A DNA stretch of 23,325 bases from CAYUYV01 sp050331455 (GTDB lineage Bacteria > Pseudomonadota > Alphaproteobacteria > JAJFIK01): contig JBHJGV010000074.1 of the NCBI GenBank assembly GCA_050331455.1, positions 1-23,325 on the forward strand. Direction: 5' to 3'. A program made the translations under genes and the position numbers. The notes under the pieces are model-generated. The model was not told where the DNA came from, ran no database searches, and saw only the letters and a program-made list of their open reading frames with translations. This document shows, in pieces, positions 13,514 through 20,776 of the stretch (position 1 is the stretch's first letter; each line of letters begins with the position of its first letter).

Positions 13514-16372
13514 TCAGAACCGGTAGCCGATTTCCGCTCCGAACAGGCGCGGGTCGAGCACGAAGACATTGGTGAAATTGCCCGAGGACGGGTCCGTGAA
13601 GTAGTGGCCCGTCACCTGATCATTGTTGAACAGGTTCTGGACAAAACCGCGCACGAACCATTCCCGCTCCGGCCCATAGAGCGTCATTTGCAGATTGACG
13701 TTGCCGTAGGAATCGATCTCGTCGATGGGCCGGTTATAGATCCGGGCGAAGAAACTCGTCTGGTAGTAATAATCGACCCGCGACTCCAGATACATGTCGT
13801 AGCCGTTGATGTCGAATTCGTAGGTGTGCTGCGCACCCACATTCAATGTGAGGTCCGGCGAGTTCTGCAACTCGTTCCCGTCAAGATCGGCCGGCACGCC
13901 GTCGCTGACGGTGTGGGGGAAGGCAAAACCCTGGTCACGCAGGGTGTCGAAACCCGCCGCCAGCGCCTCGCAGATGCCGAAGCCGGCAAAGGCGATGCCC
14001 GGCGTCTCCGCCCCGATAAAGACCACACCTTCTGCGGCAAGAGCCTCGGCCGCACCGGAGGAGACCAGATCCCCGCCGCCATTGTGTTCGACCACGCAAT
14101 TGGCCGTGTTGGAGATGTCCTTGATCAGCGTGACGTCATCCGAGCCGTCGGTCGGATCCCGACCGTCCACAATCGCGGAGTCGATGATGCTGGTGTTCAG
14201 GTAGGACATGGACAGGTTGAACTGCAGGTCGTCCCGCGGCTGGGCGAGGAACTCGGCCTCAAGACCCCAGATCCGGGCATCGATATTGTCGTTAACCGAC
14301 GTGCGGTTGACGATCCGGGACACCTGCAGACCCGTGTAGTCGTAGTAAAAGCCCGTCAGGCTCGCCTGGAGGCGTCCTTCGAACAATTCGTTCCGCGTGC
14401 CGATTTCATAGGCATTCACGAATTCCGGGGCGAAATTGGCCTCCGTGCCCGGGAACAAGGCCGGGTCGATCGGCGGGTTGATGCCGCCGCTCTTGAAGCC
14501 GCGGGAATAGGAAAAGTAGATATTGGTCAGGTCTGTGAACGGAACGTCGGGCGTCCACTGGACAACGAAGCGGCCCGTCACTTCCTGGAACAGGGCATCA
14601 GCCTCGCGGAACTCCTGTACGCCTTCGGTCAAGGGATCCTTGTCCACGGCGGCGAGGGCCGCGGTGGCGTCCTCGGTTCCGATGGGCACCGCGGTGTCCA
14701 ACAGCACCTGCCGGTCCCGCAGGGTCTTTTCGTCGATCGTGTACCGGATGCCCCCGGTCAGCTTGATCGTCTCGGTGAGGTCGTAATAGGCCTCGCCGAA
14801 AAAGGCTGCGGATTCCAGTTCGAAGAGATCCGTCTCACTGTTGAAATACGGCGCCACCAGGCCGATGCCGTCCACCCCGGACCCGATGGCGGCAAAGTAG
14901 TCGAGCTGATTGGCGACCACGTAATAGTTCGTGGCCGTCTCATAATTGAGATAGTAGGCGCCGACCAGGAAGTTCAGCGGCCCGTCGAAACTGGACTGGA
15001 TCCGCGCCTCGACGCTGAACTGCTCCGCTTCCAGATCCGACTGGTCGTAACCTTCCAGGAAGGCATCCCGACTGAGCACATTGCCCCCGATAACGCCTGT
15101 ATTGCTGTCGTCGATGGCCGAGATGGGAATCAGACCGTCCGAATACAGCGCGGCTGTCGTCTGGGGGAACAGCTCGGCAAGAAGGTCCGGCTGTACGAAC
15201 GGCTCGTTGCTGAAAATCGAGTTGTAGTCCTGCTGGGACAGAACCGTGGTGTCCTGATAACCACCTTCCAGGAAGAAGGTCAGTGTGTCGGTCAGGTCCT
15301 GGGTGAAGGACACCATGACGAAGGTCTCATCCGACTCGTAGATCGGATCGAAGTCGAGATTGACCTGGCGCAGATCGGACGGATTGACGGCGTTGATATT
15401 GCCGCCGGGTCCGAAAAACGCCCCGAGTCCAAGGGGACCAAGGATCAGGTCAGACGTCAGCAAACCGCCGAGGGTCGCATTGGCGTTGGTGGTTTCGAAG
15501 TCCAGGTTGTCGGGGAGGCAGCCGAGCACGGCGCTGGGGTCTCGATTACACAGCTGCTTTGCGGACCGCACCCGATCACTGTCCTCTTTGAAGAAGGACC
15601 CAATGATATCGAGGGTCGTGCGCTCGGTCGGGGTCCAGCGGATGGATCCGCGAATGGCGTAGGAGTTCCGCCCGTCGATGTTCTCCCCGGAAAAGATATT
15701 TTCCGAATACCCGTCGCGGTTCAGATAGATACCGGCGATCCGCACACCAAGTTCATTCTCGATGATGGGGATATTGACATGGCCATTGACCCGGACATGG
15801 TCGAAATTGCCGTATTCCACATTGACCGAACCGCCGAACAGGTCGAGTTCGGGCCGGGCGGTGATGATGTTCACAACGCCGCCGGTGGCGTTCCGGCCGA
15901 ACAGCGTCCCCTGGGGACCGCGCAGGACTTCCGCCCGCTGAACGTCATAAAACTCCGTCTCGAACAGGCGCGGGCTCTGCAGGAAAACGTTGTTGACGTG
16001 GATACTGGCACCTGTATCCGCGGAGGTGGCGACCAAGGTCGAACCGATACCACGGATCTGCAGGTTGGAGCCCGCGAAGTTGCCCTTGGTGAAGGACAGG
16101 TTCGGGGTATTGAACTGAATGTCCGAAAAGGTCTCGATCTGGCGAGCGTCCAGGGCATCGGCATCGAGCGATGTCACGGCGATAGGCACGTCCAGCAGAT
16201 CCTGCTCGGTCCTCTGTGCGATGACGGTCATGCGCTCAATCCGGCCCGTATCGCGCGCCACCAGGGGGGCATCCGCCTCCTGGGCCAAGGCGGTCGCCAG
16301 GCCGGGCGTCAGTGCCATGATGGTTCCAATGGCCGTGCATCCGACCAGTGACGTTGCGCCACGCACTCGCAT
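13514..16372 (-). CDS. TonB-dependent outer-membrane receptor (952 residues)
   Basis: A signal peptide (1-30, ...LATALA|QEADA) precedes a TonB-box-like segment (MTVIAQ, 48-53) and a plug domain with DVPIAVTSLDADAL, IRGIG (106-110) and RGPQGTLFGRNATGG (151-165). The 22-strand barrel follows and ends in GYRF with a C-terminal Phe, the outer-membrane assembly signal. TonB/ExbBD drive ligand import through such barrels. The sequence style (RGPQGTLFGRNATGG, long aromatic loops) is that of the large sphingomonad/Caulobacter-type family that imports complex organic ligands as well as iron chelates; the ligand is unknown. Cys residues in two extracellular loops (CNRD...GC and NTANCV...GIC) may form disulfides. 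The start at 16372 was chosen for its GGGGGAGA site and clean signal peptide; a longer frame reaches 16636 but would mask the signal peptide. Two dyad sites lie upstream. Confidence 0.95.
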   Translation of the reverse strand: MRVRGATSLVGCTAIGTIMALTPGLATALAQEADAPLVARDTGRIERMTVIAQRTEQDLLDVPIAVTSLDADALDARQIETFSDIQFNTPNLSFTKGNFAGSNLQIRGIGSTLVATSADTGASIHVNNVFLQSPRLFETEFYDVQRAEVLRGPQGTLFGRNATGGVVNIITARPELDLFGGSVNVEYGNFDHVRVNGHVNIPIIENELGVRIAGIYLNRDGYSENIFSGENIDGRNSYAIRGSIRWTPTERTTLDIIGSFFKEDSDRVRSAKQLCNRDPSAVLGCLPDNLDFETTNANATLGGLLTSDLILGPLGLGAFFGPGGNINAVNPSDLRQVNLDFDPIYESDETFVMVSFTQDLTDTLTFFLEGGYQDTTVLSQQDYNSIFSNEPFVQPDLLAELFPQTTAALYSDGLIPISAIDDSNTGVIGGNVLSRDAFLEGYDQSDLEAEQFSVEARIQSSFDGPLNFLVGAYYLNYETATNYYVVANQLDYFAAIGSGVDGIGLVAPYFNSETDLFELESAAFFGEAYYDLTETIKLTGGIRYTIDEKTLRDRQVLLDTAVPIGTEDATAALAAVDKDPLTEGVQEFREADALFQEVTGRFVVQWTPDVPFTDLTNIYFSYSRGFKSGGINPPIDPALFPGTEANFAPEFVNAYEIGTRNELFEGRLQASLTGFYYDYTGLQVSRIVNRTSVNDNIDARIWGLEAEFLAQPRDDLQFNLSMSYLNTSIIDSAIVDGRDPTDGSDDVTLIKDISNTANCVVEHNGGGDLVSSGAAEALAAEGVVFIGAETPGIAFAGFGICEALAAGFDTLRDQGFAFPHTVSDGVPADLDGNELQNSPDLTLNVGAQHTYEFDINGYDMYLESRVDYYYQTSFFARIYNRPIDEIDSYGNVNLQMTLYGPEREWFVRGFVQNLFNNDQVTGHYFTDPSSGNFTNVFVLDPRLFGAEIGYRF

Positions 16373-16522
16373 GTGTCTCTCCCCCGGAACGATGGGCTTT
16401 TGATTGCTTGAGCCAAGACTAACACCCGGTTCAACGATCCGTGAATAGAGATTTGATGCTGCTCCGCAGCAAAACCCCTTGAAATCGGCAGGGATTGCGA
16501 CCTCGGCATCATGCGATACGGG

Positions 16523-16578
16523 AACTGACAGATTGTCATCGGATGATTGTGGCCACGCACAAACTGACAATTCGTCAG
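16523..16578. promoter_or_regulatory. Two similar dyad operators upstream of the TonB receptor
   Basis: Site 1 is TGACA-GAT-TGTCA (16526-16538) and site 2 is CTGAC-AATTC-GTCAG (16564-16578). Both share the left half AACTGACA and right half GTCA, in 16-bp boxes starting 39 bp apart (16523 and 16562). They lie 150-205 bp before the receptor ATG, in the otherwise empty 407-bp gap 16373-16779. This size and symmetry suit a dimeric repressor such as a TetR-family protein. No regulator gene is in the window. Confidence 0.45.
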
Positions 16579-16748
16579 CGCGCGCCGTTTTCATTCGGGA
16601 TGGGGCCGATTGTGCGCGGGGAGACGACCCGCCCATGGACCCTGCTGGTCAGGGCTATGGCGATGAGTCCACCCGGTCGCTGCGCCAGCGAAATGCTTCA
16701 AGACGAAAGGGGGATTTTGCCGCAAGCCCTCTCGGGAGGGGACGCGCC

Positions 16749-16774
16749 GACGGCCCGCCGGGTGACGGGCCGTC
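16749..16774. terminator. GC-rich hairpin just downstream of the DUF3011-type lipoprotein gene
   Basis: A perfect 9-bp stem, GACGGCCCG / CGGGCCGTC, with an 8-nt loop, begins 5 bp after the stop codon of the minus-strand gene. There is no T-tract on either side, so termination may be weak. The remainder of the gap 16373-16779 holds the two dyads and a short GCTGC-TCC-GCAGC hairpin near 16454-16466, and no gene. Confidence 0.45.
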
Positions 16775-16779
16775 TCCGA

Positions 16780-17520
16780 TCAGAGGAAGTTGTTGTATTC
16801 GAAATGGATGACCTGGCCGCGCAGGGTCTCGCAATCGATGTAGAAGACCTCCCGGGGCTCGGGTTTTTGCTCCCGCTCCATCTGGCGCAGGAAATCCGGG
16901 GAGTAGGCCACGCGGATATAGGCCTGAACCTGATAATGGCGCTCATCCACCCGGCGCAGATAAACGACCCGGTCCGGGCGCCCGCTGTCGGCTCCGGCGT
17001 CTCGCACCTTGAAGTCGGCATAGGTTGCGCAGGCCCGAACGGCCTCGTCCCGGGCCGGGGATCCGAATTGGAGCGCCAGCGCGGTGCTCGCGGGCTGGGT
17101 CAGGGCGGGGGTGGCCGCCGCGACGGGTTCGGGCGGCGCCGTGCCGACCAGTTGGAAATCCCCGCCGCAGCCGAAATCGACCCAGATCTGGCCCTCTTCG
17201 ACGCCCCAACTGCGATTTTCCTCGCAGCGGATGCTGCTGAGCTGGCGCACCAGTCTCACGCCGCCGGCCGTTTCCGCCGGGCAGGTCTGATATGTGCCGT
17301 CGCGGGATTCGCACCGGACCACGAGATCTCCGCCGCCCGTGCGCCGGGCGCCATCCCGGGCCGCGCCCGGTTCGCCGAGGCCGATCCAGCTTGCCGCGCC
17401 GCAGCCGGCAAGCAGCCCGCCAAGCGCGACCACCAAGGCGACCGGCACCGCGCGGCGCTGTGATTTGCGCGGGCCCACCGGGCCCGTGATCCCTTCGCGT
17501 GTTCTGCACCCAACCATCAT
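16780..17520 (-). CDS. Putative lipoprotein with DUF3011-type domain (246 residues)
   Basis: A long basic n-region is followed by a hydrophobic stretch and a lipobox LLAGC, giving lipidated Cys40. Residues ~68-124 match the DUF3011 pattern: CESRDGTYQTCP, a middle VRLVRQLS...CEENRSWG block, and IWVDFGCGGDF, with Cys70, Cys80, Cys99 and Cys118 probably forming two disulfides. A second domain (~150-246) has no clear family; it contains ACATYADFKV and ends FEYNNFL. Starts ATG-ATG at 17520/17517 after AGGTGG; a GTG at 17568 would add 16 residues before the n-region and is less likely. Located in the periplasm or at a membrane. The role of DUF3011 is not established. It is upstream of, and on the same strand as, the TonB receptor but 407 bp away, so probably a separate unit. 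Confidence 0.82.
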   Translation of the reverse strand: MMVGCRTREGITGPVGPRKSQRRAVPVALVVALGGLLAGCGAASWIGLGEPGAARDGARRTGGGDLVVRCESRDGTYQTCPAETAGGVRLVRQLSSIRCEENRSWGVEEGQIWVDFGCGGDFQLVGTAPPEPVAAATPALTQPASTALALQFGSPARDEAVRACATYADFKVRDAGADSGRPDRVVYLRRVDERHYQVQAYIRVAYSPDFLRQMEREQKPEPREVFYIDCETLRGQVIHFEYNNFL

Positions 17521-17837
17521 CACGCCACCTATACTCTCGGTTCTGCCCGTGGGACCGGATTCGGTCACCGGGTTCGCTCCATGTCCGCCAGCCCCCGACC
17601 CGGCCGGTTTGACACCGGGCCCACCATCCCGACTCGTGGTTTACCGTTTACGTCACTGTGCCGCCAACGCGCGCCAAGGTCATCCCACTGTTCTACCCCC
17701 ACTGCCAAGGCATTGGATGTAGTTCCAAGGGGATGATCCGGGTGGTTCAATTGTTTAGGCAACCGCCTTAGTGTCCCGCACCGATGGCCGCCGCCGCATC
17801 GGCGCCAAATGTTCCGCGTTGCAAGGATCGTCCGATC
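17521..17837. other. Divergent intergenic region between the lipoprotein and solute-binding protein genes
   Basis: These 317 bp hold no convincing gene. A TTGACA hexamer is at 17609-17614 but has no good -10 at 16-18 bp. TTGGA-TGTAGT-TCCAA (17713-17728) is a 5-bp-arm inverted repeat, and an AT-richer patch (GGTTCAATTGTTTAGG, around 17742-17757) may hold the plus-strand promoter. A frame opening at ATG 17784 could extend the binding protein by 18 residues but would spoil its signal peptide. Confidence 0.4.
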
Positions 17838-18989
17838 ATGAGCACCCGCCCTTTCCCGACTTCCGTTTCCCTGCGCACCCTTGCGGGCGCCGTAACCCGC
17901 ACCGTCGCCGTGACCCTGGCGGTGCTGCTCGGTGCCCTTCCCGCTGCCGCCGAACAGCAGGGCGAGGCCAGCCAGATCGATTCCCTCATCAACCAACTCA
18001 TCCGCGACGACGAGGCCGGCCCGGCCCCCGCGGAGCCCGACGGCAGCGCCGCCCGACCTGGCGCACAACCGCCCCGGCCCGTTGTCCGCCCCGGCGAGGC
18101 CAACGGCCAGAACACGACCGACGGCTTCGCCTTCGATGCCGGGGTCGCCCAGGAGCCGCGGCCCGTCCGCGTCGCCCAGGCAGACCCGGTGGGATCGACC
18201 CGGCGCGCGGCCCGCGACACCGGCGACGACCTCGACACCATCCTGGACCGGCGAACCTTAAGGGTGGGTACCGTTCTTTTTGCGCCCTATGCCATGCGGG
18301 ATGCCGCCGGCACCCTCATTGGCCATGAGATCGACATTGCCCTGGCTCTGGGCGGCGATCTGGGAGTCGAGGTGGAAATCGTGCCTCTGTCGGAAGAAGA
18401 ACTGGTGGGCGCCCTGGAGCGGCGATCCATCGATGTCATCATTGCCGCCTATGCGGTCACGCCGACCCGGGCCGTCCAGGTGACCTTTACCCGGCCCTAT
18501 GCCAAACGCTTCGTCCATCTGATCGCCGCGACCTCCGGTGCGCCGCGGGGCCGGGATCTTCGAGATTTCGACCGCGATGGCGTCCGGATCGCCGTGGCCC
18601 GCGGTGCCCCCGGTGAGCGGATTGCCGTTGAGCGCCTGCCTAAGGCTGAACTGATCCGGTTTCCCGAAGTCCAGAGCGCAAAGACCGCGCTCCTGGATGA
18701 CCAGATCACCCTGCTCCTCGCCACATCGCCCTTCCCGGAGGTGCTGGTGGCCCAGTCGCCCGAACGCTTCCGCCTGCCCCTGGAGGAGCCGCTGGCCGAG
18801 ACCGCGCTCGCCTTCGGCATCCGGGGCGGCAATCCGGACCTTCTGGCCTTCCTGGATGCCTGGATCCTCGCTCGGACCATGGACCGCTTTCTGGACAAGA
18901 CGCGGGCCTATTGGTTCGACAGCACCGATTGGTTGCCTCGGCTGACCGACTCGCCGCGCATCGACCGGATCGACGCGACCGTCCGCTGA
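17838..18989 (+). CDS. Periplasmic solute-binding protein, family 3 (amino-acid type), with long linker
   Basis: The 383-residue protein has a signal peptide (1-38, ...GALPAAA|EQQ), then about 100 residues of Pro/Ala/Asp-rich low complexity (~40-138), then a family 3 solute-binding fold (~139-383). Recognisable blocks are TLRVGTVLFAPYAM, GHEIDIALALGGDLGVEVEIVPL, the ALERRSIDVIIAAYAVTPTRA block (the usual D-ii-a-..-T..R motif) and FTRPYA. Family 3 proteins bind polar amino acids or similar small ligands and deliver them to ABC permeases or act as sensor domains. No permease or ATPase genes are adjacent, so partner and ligand are unknown. The long linker is unusual for this family and might let the domain reach away from a processed N-terminus. 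The ATG at 17838 follows AAGGA by 10 bases. Confidence 0.88.
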   Translation: MSTRPFPTSVSLRTLAGAVTRTVAVTLAVLLGALPAAAEQQGEASQIDSLINQLIRDDEAGPAPAEPDGSAARPGAQPPRPVVRPGEANGQNTTDGFAFDAGVAQEPRPVRVAQADPVGSTRRAARDTGDDLDTILDRRTLRVGTVLFAPYAMRDAAGTLIGHEIDIALALGGDLGVEVEIVPLSEEELVGALERRSIDVIIAAYAVTPTRAVQVTFTRPYAKRFVHLIAATSGAPRGRDLRDFDRDGVRIAVARGAPGERIAVERLPKAELIRFPEVQSAKTALLDDQITLLLATSPFPEVLVAQSPERFRLPLEEPLAETALAFGIRGGNPDLLAFLDAWILARTMDRFLDKTRAYWFDSTDWLPRLTDSPRIDRIDATVR

Positions 18990-19080
18990 GGCTGACTGGC
19001 GTCCCCGGGGCGTTTGGCTACACTGCTGCGCAAACGTGGTCCGCCGCGCCAAGCGGGACCGATCAAGGGAGATGCCGCCG

Positions 19081-20406
19081 ATGCTGGAACCTGTGAGCCA
19101 TACTTACGAAGAGGATTTCAACGCACGGGGCCCGAAGACGCCGCCGGTCGCGCCCCTGGAGCCGCCCGCCCTGCTCTACGAAAACGGCGTGTTCACCCAG
19201 GGTCAGCCCTATGGGGCCTTCCGCACCATGCGGGAGCAGGCACCGGTCATGTGGCACCCCATGCCGGAAGGACCAGGCTTCTGGGCCCTGACGCGTTATG
19301 ACCATATCCGGGCCGTGGAACTGGATACGGCCACCTTCTCCTCCCAGAAGGGCGGCATCCTGATGACCTATGGGCGGGAGGACCGGCGCCATCCGCTGCT
19401 CCACCGCTCGTCCCTCGACACCATGATCTGCCTGGACCAGCCCTACCATATCCCCCTGCGCCGGGAGCACATGCCCTTCTTCACGCCGGGTTATGTGGAA
19501 GATCTGCGCCGCAAGGTGGACGTGAAGGTAAGCGAACTGCTGGACGGCATGGCCGCCGAGGGCCCCCGGGTCGATATGGTCGAGCGCTTCTCGGCCGAAT
19601 TGCCGCTCTTCACCTTGTGCGAAATTCTCGGCGTCGATCAGGCGGACCGGCCAAAGCTGATCGAGTGGATGCACTTCCTGGAGATCGCCGGGTATGTCTT
19701 CCAGCAGCGGGAACTGGGCGAAATCGATGCGGATTTTCTGAACGCGTTCCTCGCCGCCATCCAGGAGATGTTCGATTTCGGCCAGGCGACCCTGAAACAG
19801 CGCCGCGCCGAACCGCGCAAGGATCTTTTGTCAGCCATCGCCAACGCCAAGGTGGACGGCGATCTTCTGCCCGATGAATATCTCGACGGCTCCTGGCTGC
19901 TGATCGTCTTTGCGGGGAACGACACCACCCGCAATTCGCTCTCCGGCACCATGAAACTGCTGACGGAGTTTCCCCAGGAGAAGCGCAAACTGATCGAGAA
20001 ACCCGAACTGATCGGCAATATGGTCCATGAGGCTATCCGCATGGTCTCGCCGGTGGTCTATATGCGCCGTACGGCCACCCGGGATGCGATGATCGGCGAC
20101 CAACCCATCGGCGCGGGCGAAAAGGTGATCATGTATTACGGTGCCGCGAACCGGGACCCGGCGATCTTTCCGGAACCGGACCGGTTCGATGTCACCCGAC
20201 CGAACGCCAAGGACCACATCGCCTTTGGCCTCGGACCCCATGTGTGCCTGGGCCAGCGGGTGGCCAATATGCAGCTCGAGGCCGCCTATAAGCAGATCCT
20301 GGCCCGCTTCCCGGACATCGCCTGGACCGGCGAGATCGACATTGCCCCCAACAATTTTGTCCACGCGATCCGGGAACTGAAGGTCGACCTGGGCCCGCAG
20401 GCCTGA
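19081..20406 (+). CDS. Cytochrome P450 monooxygenase (441 residues)
   Basis: All P450 signatures are present: I-helix AGNDTT (278-283) for oxygen activation, K-helix E317-A-I-R320, and the heme loop FGLGPHVCLG (382-391) with Cys389 as the iron ligand. It has no N-terminal membrane anchor, so it is a soluble bacterial class needing ferredoxin and ferredoxin reductase, which are not in the window. Blocks such as FFTPGYVEDLRRKVD and MRRTATRDAMIGD are like proteobacterial relatives of the CYP125/CYP124/CYP142 group that hydroxylate terpenoid, steroid or alkyl chains; the family number is not assigned. The start at 19081 has AAGGGAG 9 bases away; ATG 19072 would sit directly on that site. It is separated by 91 bp from the binding-protein gene and by 370 bp from the next receptor. 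Confidence 0.95.
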   Translation: MLEPVSHTYEEDFNARGPKTPPVAPLEPPALLYENGVFTQGQPYGAFRTMREQAPVMWHPMPEGPGFWALTRYDHIRAVELDTATFSSQKGGILMTYGREDRRHPLLHRSSLDTMICLDQPYHIPLRREHMPFFTPGYVEDLRRKVDVKVSELLDGMAAEGPRVDMVERFSAELPLFTLCEILGVDQADRPKLIEWMHFLEIAGYVFQQRELGEIDADFLNAFLAAIQEMFDFGQATLKQRRAEPRKDLLSAIANAKVDGDLLPDEYLDGSWLLIVFAGNDTTRNSLSGTMKLLTEFPQEKRKLIEKPELIGNMVHEAIRMVSPVVYMRRTATRDAMIGDQPIGAGEKVIMYYGAANRDPAIFPEPDRFDVTRPNAKDHIAFGLGPHVCLGQRVANMQLEAAYKQILARFPDIAWTGEIDIAPNNFVHAIRELKVDLGPQA

Positions 20407-20776
20407 ACGCCGCGGTGAAGGGAGACGAGGCGACGAGAGGAGGTGGCATGGCCGCCCGGTCTTTGAGGCTGTGCCACACCCGAACGATGATCACGTCCGT
20501 CTCGTCACGCCGGCATGGGAACACCTTACAGCGCGCGCCGCGGCCCTTGAGCTGTGCGGGAGGATGACGGCGCTGGCCTGTCGGCGGTGCCGGCCTTGAA
20601 TGCGATCGCGTCCTTGCGTGCTCGCCGAGAAGGCGGAACAGGCCGCGCCTTCATCAAAGCTTCATCAATCATTCACAGCGGCGTTGTGCATTGCACGCTT
20701 TTTAAATCTCTGATGCCCGAACGAAACGGGCCGGCCTGTGTCCTCGGCCAACCGCGGAATTTCAAGGGAAACAACA
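20407..20776. other. 370-bp intergenic region before the second TonB receptor
   Basis: No gene was supported here. The first ~240 bp are GC-rich and show no clear terminator for the P450. The last ~130 bp turn AT-richer and hold the 11-bp-period repeats listed separately, a GTGCA-T-TGCAC palindrome (20686-20696) and a TTTTTAAAT run (20699-20707) that may include the -10 element. Confidence 0.5.
20650..20678 (+). promoter_or_regulatory. Pho-box-like 11-bp-period repeats upstream of the TonB receptor
   Basis: TTCATCA (20650-20656), TTCATCA (20661-20667) and TTCACAG (20672-20678) are spaced by exactly 4 bp, an 11-bp period. PhoB and other OmpR-family response regulators bind 7-bp direct repeats with a 4-bp spacer (Pho box CTGTCAT-N4-CTGTCAT). 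The spacing fits well, the half-site only partly. It lies about 100 bp before the receptor ATG. Inference: phosphate- or OmpR-type control. Confidence 0.4.

Noticed and set aside
13604..16351. A 915-codon open frame on the plus strand opposite the first TonB receptor
   Set aside because: The opposite strand has a signal peptide, plug motifs and C-terminal Phe. The plus frame shows no family motif and is a codon-bias shadow.
17609..17631. TTGACA as a -35 promoter element for the solute-binding protein gene
   Set aside because: No acceptable -10 hexamer occurs at 16-18 bp, and it lies over 200 bp from the start codon.
20686..20696. GTGCA-T-TGCAC palindrome as an operator
   Set aside because: Only 5-bp arms with a single copy; too weak to list as a site on its own.
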